From contig NC_088203.1 in assembly GCF_037126465.1 (NCBI RefSeq), forward strand, positions 51,869,581-51,933,580: a stretch of DNA of 64,000 bases, written 5' to 3'. The notes under the pieces were generated by a model. The model saw only the letters and a program-made list of their open reading frames with translations. It did no database searches and was not told the DNA's origin. Positions within the stretch are counted from its first letter, which is position 1. Each line of letters begins with the position of its first letter. The position numbers were made by a program, and so were the translations under genes. Positions 1-10,606 of the stretch are shown piece by piece. Origin of the DNA: Ornithodoros turicata. Its lineage: Eukaryota; Arthropoda; Arachnida; Ixodida; Argasidae.

Positions 1-743
1 TTGCGAAATGTAGTGCCAGAGACATGACGCCTGCACCGGATGTTGTTGTAACGGATTTTGAAAAAGGCGCCATGAACGCCGTTAAAGCCATTCTCGGGGA
101 GGACGTTCAAACGAGGGGCTGTTTCTTTCACATGTGCCAAAGCACATGGGCAAAAGTAGAGCAGTTAGGACTAACCGCGAGGTACAAAGAGGACGAAGTG
201 TTTCGACACTTAATCGGAATGCTAGATGGCTTGGCGTTCCTTCCCGTGGCCGACTTCACAGATGGAATGGCAGTCCTGAAGAGTCAAATCCTGGAAGGTG
301 CTGAACCGGTAGTGAGGTACTTTGATGAGACCTACGTCAGCGGGACATACCGACAGGTGGGAAGAGTGAACGAAAATCCCCGCATTCGGCGTACACCACC
401 ATTGTTCCCGCCTGAGATATGGAATGTGCATGATGTGACACTGCAGGGAGGCAATAGGACAAACAATCATGCAGAGGCATGGAATAGGAGGTACGGCACC
501 TTGGTGGGTCATTCTCATCCGACCGTATGACGAACGAAAGAGGCATTGCGTCTAGAGCACTCCACCGTAGAAGGCAAAATAGCGCAGTTGGTAGCGGGTG
601 CTCCCGCATCAAAAAGAAGAAAATCGACAACCTTGCAGCTCCAAGAGAGACTTCAACGTATCTGCCTAGAGTACGCAGAAGGAGCGAGAACACTGGAGAG
701 CTTTCTGCGTGGGATTGGTCATACCATTCGCTTGGGAATGTAG
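1..743 (+). pseudogene. MULE-type transposase, 3' part, one premature stop
   Basis: The frame is open from the left edge of the window, so the 5' part is missing. The reading contains VVTDFEKGAMNAV (a catalytic-Asp region of MULE transposases), then GCFFHMCQS and, near base 460, GGNRTNNHAEAWNRR, which matches the conserved NN-E-W-R block near the end of the MULE domain. A TGA at 528-530 falls where the family usually has the Trp of an HP-(S/T)-(V/I)-W motif. The same frame then continues without interruption to TAG at 741-743 with a basic, helical C-terminus, so the gene seems to carry a single nonsense change rather than a frameshift. MULE transposases cut and paste DNA in the nucleus. The family call is from motifs; function of this copy is unlikely. 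Confidence 0.8.
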
Positions 744-745
744 TT

Positions 746-1035
746 TGTGGGGAAAAAGAGGACGAAGAAGTTGGGAGGTTGGAGGGCGACGAGGAAGTTA
801 GTGACAGGTGGTAAAAAGGGAGGACGACGAAGGGTTTTCAACGGAGTGTGGACGTGGAAGCACACGGTAGGGGACCTCAAGACGGTGGACCTGGAAGCGC
901 GCAGGAACAGACTGTAACATGTGAGTCATTAAAGCAGCGGTTGTTAAGTATATCTTGTAGTTGCATTTGTGCCTCGCTTTCCACGGGAGTCGAATGAACG
1001 GGCTTTGCCCCCGAGAGTGGGAACAGGCTCCCACA
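746..1035 (+). repeat. Probable solo LTR
   Basis: The segment begins TGTGGGG and ends CCCACA, the usual TG...CA form of an LTR, and is bracketed by a 4-bp direct repeat AGTT (742-745 and 1036-1039). Its last ~90 bases resemble the end of the LTR at 6704-7010: both contain CCCCGAGAGTGGGAA shortly before the terminal TCCCACA and share a TTGCATTT...GCTTTCC block. No primer-binding site (TGG...) follows, which fits a solo LTR better than a 5' LTR. It sits directly behind the MULE stop codon. The middle of the two LTRs does not align well by eye, so they are at best distant family members. Confidence 0.5.
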
Positions 1036-1180
1036 AGTTATATTGAAAGCTCTGCTGAGGCAATAAACATTTCATCCAACTATGCCTTTCTTGACTTGAC
1101 ATCAAACTCTCCACGACAAAGACGTTTATTTTGCTTTCAAAAACCAGGATAGCGAAGGACATTTATCGCGTAAAATACAG

Positions 1181-1229
1181 ACCGGCACACAAAACATTTA
1201 CAACACTTTAAAATGTTGTGTGTGCCGGT
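1181..1229. repeat. Imperfect hairpin
   Basis: Two 18-base arms (1181-1198 and 1212-1229) are reverse complements with one mismatch, separated by 13 bases. The outer end is ACCGGCACAC. It may be the ends of a very short foldback element; no function is implied. Confidence 0.6.
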
Positions 1230-2473
1230 GTATACTCTTTTACGAAAAAAAAAAAAGACTGTTCCCGGCATGTGGACTGTTTTTGATAGCGAACGATGTT
1301 GTTCAAGATGGTGATCAGGCACACTGCCCATGAGGCTGTGTTTCATTCATTATCTGCAAACACCCCATCTTTTTCTTTCGGGACCATTTTTTCCTGCCCT
1401 GCGACCGGGGACCATTTTTTCCGGATCCCGGGGGAACTGAAGGAAGAACCGGAGCATGGAAGGAGGTGGCACCACGAAATGTTTATTATGTAGGCAAGGG
1501 GAAGGAGTGCTGGCGCATCCATTTTGCTACGAGGAATTTTTGTCGCACGATAACTATCTTTCAATGCAAATGCAATTTCTTGAATTGAACTCTGAAGTCT
1601 GTAGACGGATCCTCCGTTTACTCGCAAGTACAACGATCGCCTCACAGCAAACTGTGGGCAATCAGCGCCGCGTAATGCAATGAAGACGACTGAAATAATC
1701 TAGTAAAATTGACGACATTTCATGGCGAAAGATCACACCTCTCGTCATCTCACAAAGCGATAACACGAATCGCAGCCAAATAGAAAAAAAAAAAAAAAAG
1801 TCATCACCTTTGATGGCACTTGGGCACGGCTGCTACTGTGCGGAATACGGACAGGTTACATAGCGTATAATCGCCGATTTCCTTATTTTACTTCGTTTAT
1901 GACATTCCTTTGATTCTGGTCATTTTGTGTGCGCACTGTGAGTTGAACTTCTAGTTTCAACAGAAGTGGTAATTTCATAATTCATTCCAAGAAATCCTGT
2001 TTCGTTAAGCTGTACTGAGATAAAACTGTTACCACGATCGACACGTGAACAGACTCTTCACAGCTGACTGCAATTATTTAGTATTTGCGTCCATTTTTTA
2101 TGACGGTTGTTTGACCATTTTGCATTTAAGATATATATTTTTATATATCTCAAATATATTATATTTTGCACAGTCTTCGTCACACGGTACGCCCGTGGCT
2201 GCTACCCCCGTGCTACTCAAACCACGAAAATCAACTCGCCGTCTTGCACGACAGTTTCAGAAGACTTTTACGAGACAATCGTCCCTTCTACACACGCATA
2301 AACACCGGGTACAATGACATACAGGGGAGACCCAAGGTCAAAGGGTCGCCTCCAGTTGCCAGCTGCACCACGCCTAACTGTTTCTCCCTAACGGGGTCAT
2401 CTACGGAAACCGGGACGGTGGCGCCCCGCCGTAGGAAGCCCGTAAGTAAATTCAAGATGGCTACTGTGAAACC
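1230..2473. other. No gene recognised
   Basis: This stretch holds short unrecognised open frames (for example 1471-1683 on +), homopolymer A runs near 1780, a tandem copy of GGGACCATTTTTTCC at about 1380-1421, and an AT-rich palindromic stretch near 2130-2160. None of these supports a gene. Confidence 0.5.
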
Positions 2474-2878
2474 ATGGCCTTAACAATCACTAAACCAACA
2501 CGTGTTGTGTCAAGCCCGTCCAGCCTGATTGATTTGGTGTTCTTATCGGATCCTTCCATAAAGCAATTTGTTACATGCTTGGATGGTATAAGTGATCACA
2601 AAATCATCCATTTTGGTTTATCGCTTGAGGCACCACGGAGATTGGCATTTCGGAAAGTGATAAGGGACTACAACAAGGGCAATTATAACGCAATACGAAT
2701 TGAGTTAGGAGCGTTCACCCCTTCCCTTGGTGATGGTTTTCTTCAACAGTCCGTAGAAGAAAACTGGACACTGTTTAAGAATAAAGTAAATGAGTTGGTT
2801 GTCAAGCACATACCCTTGTTGTCCTTTTGCTCAGACAAACGATGTCCCTCGTACAACTCCATGCTGAGGTTGATTTAA
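2474..2878 (+). pseudogene. Non-LTR retrotransposon endonuclease fragment
   Basis: The translation has PSSLIDLVFLSD followed by GISDHKIIHF, the C-terminal signature of the apurinic-like endonuclease of CR1/L2/Jockey-type retrotransposons (the SDH histidine is catalytic). It continues into the linker between endonuclease and reverse transcriptase, with basic, Trp/Phe-containing sequence, and then loses similarity near 2850. Both the N-terminal part of the endonuclease and all of the reverse transcriptase are absent, so this is a dead internal fragment. The apparent ATG at 2474 lies in a different repeat and is not a real start. Confidence 0.75.
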
Positions 2879-3829
2879 TGGGATCTGACGTGTTGTGTAT
2901 TACAGACTGCGCCAATAGAAGGAATGAGGAACTGGCCTACTGTGTATCAATGAGAAAATGCTTTCCAATTGAATTAATGGGATTCAACATGTTGCGTTAC
3001 CGCCACTACAATAATGGAGAAGTCAGTTGCTAATGGAACGTGCGTAATGGTGATCAACGGTACATCATCACTCTCAAATTAAGTAATATGATTTGATTGG
3101 GAAGAACACTGTACATTCGTGTATGTTCGTGTACATTCGAGGATCAACTAATTCGAACAAATTCAAACAAATGAAATTCCAGGACACGAACCGCATCAAA
3201 AATATTACAAGCGGAATTTGAATAAAAATTTGAAATTAAAATTTATTCTGAACAAATCGGCTGAGGAGGCGAACGGACCGTCGGCCACGATGTCGCCAAG
3301 AGGGCGCGTCGTAAAGCATTTCCCTGCCGCAACACATAGTGGCTCGTGCGAGCTGAAAAGAGTTCATGTTATTTCAAATGCTTGTGAACATAATATGCTC
3401 AGAAGCACATGTGCCGTCGTACCTTGGTATTACACCTTGTGAGGTGATATCATCCGTCCAATCCGCACTTCAGCCATGGAGAGAGTCACCCTATGGACCG
3501 CATGCTGCTACGCTTGTACGCTACACTAGCAAGCCCCGGGATCTGGCAGATCCGTGACCTTGGTCCGACGAGGGGCCAGCTAGAACTAACTCGGTGCCCG
3601 CAGGGCCGGGATCAGTGGCATACTCAGTAAAGGTGCCTGCAGGACCTTGAGAACGAGCGCTATACGCGATCGGGACTCCCTTATAGCGGCGCTTTATAAG
3701 CTGCGCGGCACGACGGCGTAGGAACATTTTCCCCCAGGCTGTAATGTTCGCCGACTGTCATCGGCTGTCTGCTGAAAGAGGGAATGAACGGCTACAATCC
3801 GTGACCCTGATAATTCGGAAGTTGGCTTT
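2879..3829. other. No gene recognised
   Basis: I see no supported coding sequence. Around 3105-3150 there is a short repetition of GTACATTCG/GTATGTTCG. The 3520-3730 part is GC-rich with many short open frames on both strands, all without recognisable motifs. Confidence 0.4.
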
Positions 3830-3985
3830 GCAAGCAGCAAGATAATAGAGAGTTATAGCAGACCGCTGATAACGTGGCTTGCACACTGATCTGTATAGTA
3901 TAGGCTGGATCGCGCATAGGGTGCTCCACAGCCTGGTCACCGGCCGCCATATTGGTGGGCCCAACGCATTCTGTCGTGTGCATTG
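3830..3985 (-). repeat. GC-rich dispersed repeat, copy 1
   Basis: Read on the minus strand this contains GGGCCCACCAATATGGCGGCC, then CCTATGCGCGATCCAGCC and GATCAGTG. The same order of blocks occurs on the plus strand at about 4960-5100. The shared ATGGCGGCC core resembles the YY1 recognition sequence known from many promoters, but binding is not shown by sequence alone. Confidence 0.6.
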
Positions 3986-4958
3986 AGTTCAAGCGGGGCT
4001 GCCCGTATTTTTTAAGATTTACTTTAAACTAAAAGGCATGTCATGCCAGTTTGTTGCAGCTTTGAGTACACTTCACAGGGACAGAGAAAGAGGGATAATT
4101 TTTCACAGGTAAGCTCTTTATTTTGAGGATAAATCTGTTTATTCGTATCGCATGCATCTGACAACTCGGACTTGTTTGCACTGCTACTTCATTGGTGCCA
4201 CTGCGTACTAAGAAAGTATGTGTGGCTGCTCCTACAAATCTCAAGACCATGTATTTTCTATAAACAATGCGCTTATGCTTGCAGGTTCCCCTCCCAGTCG
4301 CTCAGGTGTGCCGAAGAATCGGATGCAGAGCCTACGCCAATATGCCGATTGGTTCCACTGTTCTTTTAATCTGTGAGGTACGGTGGAAGTAAATAAACTG
4401 CTGTGTTAACCTCGTATGTGCAGTCGCTCCTACAGCGTGTGTGATACATGTGCATGCTCTTCGTGCACAGCGCTTCGAATTTCTGTAATGAAATACGCTG
4501 ACAGCTGAACAACTGCAAAGCACTCGTGACAATAACGTTATTTTAAGATGAGGAATGGGGAGTTTCATTGCCAGGGTCCATTCTCCACCCCATTATTGGT
4601 GGTCATGTGGTGAATAAAATAATGAGCCCCTTCAGAATAAGGATCGAGGTTGTGTGTTCTGCAATACACACAGAGACACTCGTAGAACATAATACGATAA
4701 TGGAAAAAGTCAAACGAGAACCGTACAATACCAAACCACATAATAACGAACATTACCATTAAAATTTATATTTTAATGGTACCAAACCACATAAATAAAA
4801 CATTACCATTAAATTACCATTAAAAACTACAGGAACATGGCTGAAGCACGTTTGGAATACATCAGCACACTGATTCCTAAGGAAGATGCGTGTTAACCGG
4901 CAATGAGGAGCGTTTAAGCGCAATAAATACTCAAAATCAAATCGCTTCCCATTGTTTC
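3986..4958. other. No gene recognised; small local duplications
   Basis: The region is AT-rich. At 4728-4830 a block with ACCAAACCACATAA and CATTACCATTAAA is present twice, and a 10-bp palindrome (ACCATTAAAA / TTTTAATGGT) lies between the copies. No coding signal is convincing. Confidence 0.4.
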
Positions 4959-4959
4959 C

Positions 4960-5100
4960 TATGGGAGCAGCCGGCGCCATTGGGCCCTCCAACATGGCGG
5001 CCGGTTGCCGCACCTCTCTCCCACGCGCCCCTCTCCTATGCGCGATCCAGCCTTTATACATAGAGATCAGTGGGCTTGCGTCGAAACGTATCAACCGGAA
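4960..5100 (+). repeat. GC-rich dispersed repeat, copy 2
   Basis: This carries TTGGGCCCTCCAACATGGCGGCC, CCTATGCGCGATCCAGCC and AGAGATCAGTG, in the same order as the reverse complement of 3830-3985. The two copies are therefore inverted relative to each other, about 1 kb apart. Confidence 0.6.
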
Positions 5101-5213
5101 CCAATCAGTGGATAAGGTTCTGAGTCACGCACCACTGCGATTGGTTCCGATAGGCACGATAACTTTATCAACGGTATACTAAAACTCACTAATCGGAGAC
5201 GCTTTAGCTCCTT

Positions 5214-6622
5214 TTGCTTTTTCCGTCCGAGATAACATTGAGGGCAGGGAACCAAACATCGCCGTTCGAATTTTGGGTAGAGATTACATCGACCTTATCA
5301 ACGCGGGGGCTATGCTCTCGCTTATTGGCGACTGTTTTTACGGAGAAACCGGGTAAGTCGTCTGTGTTACAGCATAGCATAGACACCGGTAACGCTAGGC
5401 CCTGGCGTTGTAATCCGAGACCATTGAGTGTTCATAAGCGTGCCTTATCAGATGCTCTAGGCGAAATGCTCCAAACTGGTGCAGTTCAAAGGTCTTATAT
5501 TCCCTGGGCAATGCTACTGTGTTTTCAACGCTTGATTGTAGTAGAGGGTTTTTGCAAATCCAAGCTGCTCCGGAGGACGTCCCAAAGACAGCCTTTACCT
5601 GTCATAGGGGTTTGAGTTTGTACGGATGGCGTTCGGTCTGTCTAACTCCCCCGCCAGTTTCCAACGGCTAATGCATACCGTATGGGGAGATGCGAAGTAT
5701 AATTTCGCAGTGGCGTACAAGAATGATGTCGTAGTGTTTTCCAGAATTTTTCAGGAACCCTTCCAACATCTGTCAGTTGCCCTTGCAAGGACGAGACAGG
5801 CAGAACTGACTGTCACCATGAGTAGAGTGCAGGCGGTACTTTCAGCCTCCCCTCGAGGATCTAGACCAGGATTCCGATTCCGGACCAGCTTCTACCCGCT
5901 ACAGTCTGTGCTCTCGTAGGCGACGCATGTAGCAGTCACTCTTACGGTCACTAGCCCCTGGTGCTCCTAATTTGGCATAGTATATCCTCTTCACGTGGGA
6001 GCTTTGTATTCACGGCAACCCGCATTGTGTATTGCACAAGGTCTTACGACCTCGTCGGCTGGGAGTGTTCTCCTGACTGTGTATGCATTTTTCAATTCTT
6101 TTAGAACACTCTGAACGCCGCAAGATGAGGACCCGAGGAGGGGGGCAGCAGCGCTCCAGTACATCGTCTGATTCCAGATCTGCCCGCCTGAGTGTCCGCA
6201 CTCATTCCGTCGCCACTTGGACGGTAGTAGCTGACCACCGACCCGTCTCATGGCTTTCTCGGTCGAAATGGGCCGCTCAGCCTCGGCCTCTGAGAGGTGT
6301 CCGGTCTGAAGAAGTCCCGCTGCCGTTTCGAGCATTAACCCTCCAGGAACGTCATGCAGCAGATCCACCCCTCCCTCTGACGGAGGAAGAGCGCAGGATT
6401 CTTTGCCCGGCTTGTGGTGTACCAGAGATACATCGTAGCGCACACCGGAGGGGTTCACTCCATCGAGAGAAGACTGAAGAAAGAACTCTCAGGTCTACAG
6501 CCTCCGATGTGGCAACCGCAGTGGACGTATTACGAAGACTCCGGCCAGACCTGTTAAGAGAGCAGGGTGTTCTCCCCCTCCAGATGGATGACGTCGTCCT
6601 TGATATGCCCGATGACTTCTAA
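5214..6622 (+). pseudogene. Ty3/gypsy-type pol remnant (RT, possible RNase H)
   Basis: The first frame has HSIDTGNARPWR, KRALSDALGEML, GAVQRS and IPWA, the start of a Ty3/gypsy reverse transcriptase. The reading then jumps to a part equivalent to the end of the palm, followed by MAFGLSNSPASFQRLM and YKNDVVVFS. The block between, including the first catalytic Asp region, is deleted, and the usual YxDD box reads YKND, so the enzyme is dead. Downstream at about 6225-6260 the frame contains VVADHRPVSWL, like the TDHRPL-WL motif of gypsy RNase H; the rest to 6622 is open but not clearly alignable. The position just upstream of an LTR-like sequence at 6704 supports the assignment. Confidence 0.7.
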
Positions 6623-6703
6623 AGAACTTTGATTAACTTTGGCCCACCTTTGTTTTGTTTAGCAGACTGTATGTCCCAACTCCCAAATCCTGGGATGGGG
6701 GAA

Positions 6704-7010
6704 TGTGGGGTGATATGGCTCCGCACTGTTTTGAGCACATGTTGTGCCGCAGGCACATGTTATCGCAAGCGCTCGATAACTGTTTTGCACTCGGTACGCT
6801 CGAAGGGGCGTGGTAGACATCCTTAAAAGCAAGAGGTGACTGGGGAATGGGCTCTTCTCTGTCGGCGGTGCGGTGAGGGACGGTGACGGATGCATGTCTG
6901 GTAGGAAATAAACCTTTGGTCCTTGTTTGTTATTGCATTTTGTTGTGCTGCTTTCCCCGCCTGGAGCCGATGGGCGGACACCCCGAGAGTGGGAATGAGA
7001 GATTCCCACA
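6704..7010 (+). repeat. 3' LTR of the gypsy remnant
   Basis: It starts TGTGGGG directly after a purine-rich tract (6690-6703), contains an AATAAA polyadenylation signal near 6908 and ends TTCCCACA. It lies behind the pol remnant in the expected place for a 3' LTR. The matching 5' LTR was not found; only the end of the putative solo LTR at 746-1035 is similar. Confidence 0.6.
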
Positions 7011-8254
7011 ACCTCTTACTGTAAGCTATTTTTAATGCGTTCCGTACAAGATTCAGTGGATGTATGTGGACACGTTCTCCGTCAGCAGTCAACGGATTAA
7101 TCAGTCTCTCAAAAAATGTTGCAGCGTTAGGATGTGTGCGTTCACTCACAAGCATTCGGCGTCATTCGTGCTTGATTTTGAGGATTTTATCCGTGTCTAA
7201 GGTCAGTAGTCGATTTGTCAAGCATTCGCGTTTTTTCAACGCCGCTTTGCATGTTTTTACCCATGCTCGCAGGCACTACGGCCGTTGATCGGAGGATAAT
7301 GCAGTTAATGTGTTTCCACCCGCGCTATGTGCATCGGTATGTAATATATTTTGATGCTCACTTACGTTGACATGCTGCTGTTCCAGCACCTTTCGCTTTA
7401 TCTTTCGAAATGTTATTACTTAAAGGTTACCATCGTTTGACGCAGCTGACATAGGGGCGTCGGCATTTGTCAGCAGGTTGTCAAAACGGAATCTCAACGA
7501 AGGCGGATGGCCTTAATTTTCACGCAAGAAAGTCAAGCTGGACAGGATTAGTAATCCCCTAGGAAGCACAGAAGAGCATTATGTCATTTATTTTGTCGGC
7601 ACTGTTTGGACATATGGATACATCTCTATGGACTTACTCATTGTGGATTTATGTCGCGTGTGTTGATGATGGACAGAATGCTGTCACAACATGTAAGTGC
7701 TCATTTAGGTTTCCATTATTGGTGTTTACTATGTCTTGCTAGCGATTTTCAACTGCTTGGTGAGTATTCGCTGTGATAATAAACATCACAAATAACTTTT
7801 ACCTGCCACTTGCAATATTTTCACATCTACTGTATTTTTATAGATGTAAGTATAAATGTCCAAGCATGAACGGTATTTTCTGTAATTCATTTTTACAGCG
7901 AAAACATGCTTTCTGGTGCAACAGAATAGTCACTGCACATTCAAAAAGTACATCGGCAACGAGACTTTCAATGTGACTTTAATCGGGAAAGTCCTTGCTG
8001 CTGTACATTTGGCCAATGGGAAACTAGGCTGGCCTCCAATGGGTGCGACTGAGCGCGGTTCCACTTCGTCCACATTGACATTTACAATGATTTCTCATTG
8101 GAACCCACTAAATTCCTGTTGTTTTCAATATGGTATTTGTCCAAAACTGTCGATTCGGAATGAGAAATTTTGGTCACTTTCAATGAGAATTGTGAATGTG
8201 ATATCCACTTAAACCGAATGAGATTTCTGGTCTATTCTGAATTGGAATATTTCC
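7011..8254. other. No gene recognised
   Basis: A minus-strand open stretch at about 7013-7158, ending at a possible GTAAGAG splice donor next to the LTR end, encodes HPNAATFFERLINPL and HIHPLNLVRNALKIAY. It looks protein-like but I do not recognise it. The remainder is AT-rich and without supported features. Confidence 0.3.
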
Positions 8255-8386
8255 AGCACGGTTGATGCAGTTTTCCTAGACTTTTCAAAGGCTTTCGACT
8301 GTGTACCGCATAACCGCCTACTTTACAAATTATCGCGCTATGAAATCCATCCAACGTTAATTAAGGCGGTCCTCTCCACTCCTGGT
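8255..8386 (+). pseudogene. Non-LTR reverse-transcriptase scrap
   Basis: The short frame reads AVFLDFSKAFDCVPHNRLL followed by YKLSRYEI, which is RT motif A (catalytic Asp in LDFSKAFD) of a CR1/L2/Jockey-type element. Similarity stops within about 40 residues; the flanks are unrelated. It is a dead fragment. Confidence 0.8.
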
Positions 8387-9447
8387 TTGCGCGCTATCAT
8401 CGAGGGATGGCAGCACCGCCGCTGCTGGGGGCAGAGCATCCCGCTTAGCATGCGCAGATCGCAGTGGCTTTGGAGGAAATTCTCTTCTGTCTCTCGCGCG
8501 GCGGTCTTTCCGAAACCTTCGCTCGGAAGGATCGTGGCAACGAGGCTGGTTTCACACAAGTTTTCATGGGCCGAGCACGGGCATATTTATGTGTATGGGG
8601 CTGTTCACACAACTGCTGCTCTCAATTCCATATGTTTCAATGGGATCCGTGTTGCGTCTGTGAGACGCACAGATGAGAAACTCTCCTGACGCCGCTACTG
8701 CACCGAAACTTTTCTCGTGTCACTGGCGCCTTTTCATTTTCTGCAATATGCAGTCCAAGTTTGCGGACTTTGTTTTCGTCGGCCATCACGTCGTGCATGC
8801 GTCCAGCGTGTTATATCAACCCTGGGCTCGTAACTTAAGTTTCTGCTCTGCGCATCACATTCTCATCATGATCATCATTACAGATCTCATAACCTCCCTG
8901 TGAGCCATGGGGTAGTGGCCCAATATTGTAGTGGGGAATTTCCTCAGTCATCATCATCACGTATGTGTTGTTGTGGCTGTTTGGTGACTTGAAACTCTGG
9001 AGTTTGAATGATTCGGGAAAAATTCTGATTCTTAGAGAGTGGAATGAAATGGTGACAGTATCAAGAGAGGGGGAATATACGCCCACCACTGCTTCAACAA
9101 AATGCAATAGCCTTGGTGGCCCTTTGAGAATCGTTCTTTCGAACACACGACCAGTAAGTGAACAATATTAGGGATCCCCTAGACTTGAGATGTAAGGCTG
9201 TAGATAAAAAAATCAATGGGTGTATAAAAAGCTAATTTTTGTTATGCTTCCCTTTTTTTTTTTACCCTCCTTGTTCTTCTTTATGGAAGTGGCGGTTTCC
9301 TCCTCGTAAGCGCGGAGCCGTCGAGAGCAAGCGGGTTGCGGCCTGACCTTGAGCTATGATTCACGTATCGTTTGCTCCTACATTTGCCGATGCTTTTATT
9401 GTTTTTAGTGGCGGCGCGTGTTCGAGATGTGGTGCGTATGACTCAAC
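8387..9447. other. No gene recognised
   Basis: The 8390-8560 part is relatively GC-rich and open on both strands without motifs. At 8855-8960 a block framed by CATCATGATCATCATTA and CAGTCATCATCATCA looks like a short dispersed repeat. No coding sequence is supported. Confidence 0.35.
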
Positions 9448-9571
9448 CCAAGCAGCACAATGTACTGTAAGTGGAAGGCCTTGAACAGACTCATGAAGCT
9501 AAAGAACATTGATAACACACATACAGTCTACCCCTATTGCACTCGACTTTCAGTACATTGTGCTGCTTGGG
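9448..9571. mobile_element. Short MITE, CCC..AGCACA-type ends
   Basis: The ends are an exact 21-bp inverted repeat beginning CCCAAGCAGCACAATG; with one mismatch the match extends to about 28 bp. The element is 124 bp and has no coding capacity. The termini resemble those of the larger element at 59601-60610 (CCCTGGTAGCACA / CCCTAGTAGCACA). A target-site duplication is not clear. Confidence 0.75.
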
Positions 9572-10600
9572 AACTGCTCCGATCGTCTCGGCTGGTTTGT
9601 CATCGCTTTGCAGCTTTGCTGACCGTTTTGCGAACGGCTTGAAGTGATAATCCATTTGGACTAGCTTACAGAATGAGGGACGCTAATTGGGGAGACGGAA
9701 CTGAGCAAAATCGAGCGACCAACTTGTGTCTGATTTTTCGTTCTTCGCAATTTGGGTGATAACATTGTGCACATTTACAGCATGCGGATTAGGCGATACA
9801 AATCTATCACGTAGCTATGCGTGGCGTATTACAGAGACAGCACAGTATTCTGTACCTGTCTGCTGCCGTCTCAGTTGAAATCACACATTTATGAGCAACT
9901 TTATGGCTTTATGAGCAACGATAAAGGTACGAAGGGACATAGTCACTGGTCATGTCTCCTGTCTATGTTGGTATCCGGCTTTCTCTTCCACTGCCCACGC
10001 GTTGGAGATAGCGAATTTGGGGAACCAAACAACCACTACATTCTGACTATGGCTGGAGGCACAGTACATGCTGCACACCGGCGCACTATCGCTATGATTT
10101 CACGTGCCATGCGCCTCACCTTATTTTGAGTGTGCGTGCCTGTTTAAGAATAGTGGAACACAAAACAAATAAATAAAAAATACAATGATGAAACGAAGCG
10201 GTTTTCTTGCTTGACACATACACTCACGCATACACGTAATAATGGAATGGAAAGTTCACAGAATGTGTGAACGTTTTCAAGTGCACTGGAAAATAAGTGA
10301 ACACGAAGTAATCTTGTTCTTCCGTACTGTTTTTGCACTAATGAAAGGCATCAATTATTGATATGAGGAGGTTAAAGAGGTTGAAAGAAATAAGCCCACT
10401 TCGCATATGTAACCATAAAGGTCAGAATAGAAAAACAACAGGCGCCTGCGACAGATTTGTATCTGTTCCCGTGGACAGCTTCCGCTTTCAACAATGCATT
10501 TTCGAACAATTTACAGGGTGACCTCTTCTATTCCATACATATTTTTATATTATTAACTAATACTAATCGTTTGTTTTTCTTTCTTTCTTTTTTTGCCTTG
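9572..10600. other. No gene recognised
   Basis: AT-rich sequence with short open frames only. A pyrimidine-rich run ending in CACCAG at about 10575-10611 precedes the transposase below and could be a splice acceptor, or simply element sequence. Confidence 0.35.
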
Positions 10601-10606
10601 AACCAC

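Noticed and set aside
3423..3450. Start of another LTR (TGTGAGGTGATATCATCCG)
   Set aside because: Only the first ~13 bases recall the LTR at 6704; no end or duplication could be matched.
5991..6458. 155-residue minus-strand open frame
   Set aside because: It overlaps the plus-strand gypsy remnant and has no recognisable motif; open by base composition.
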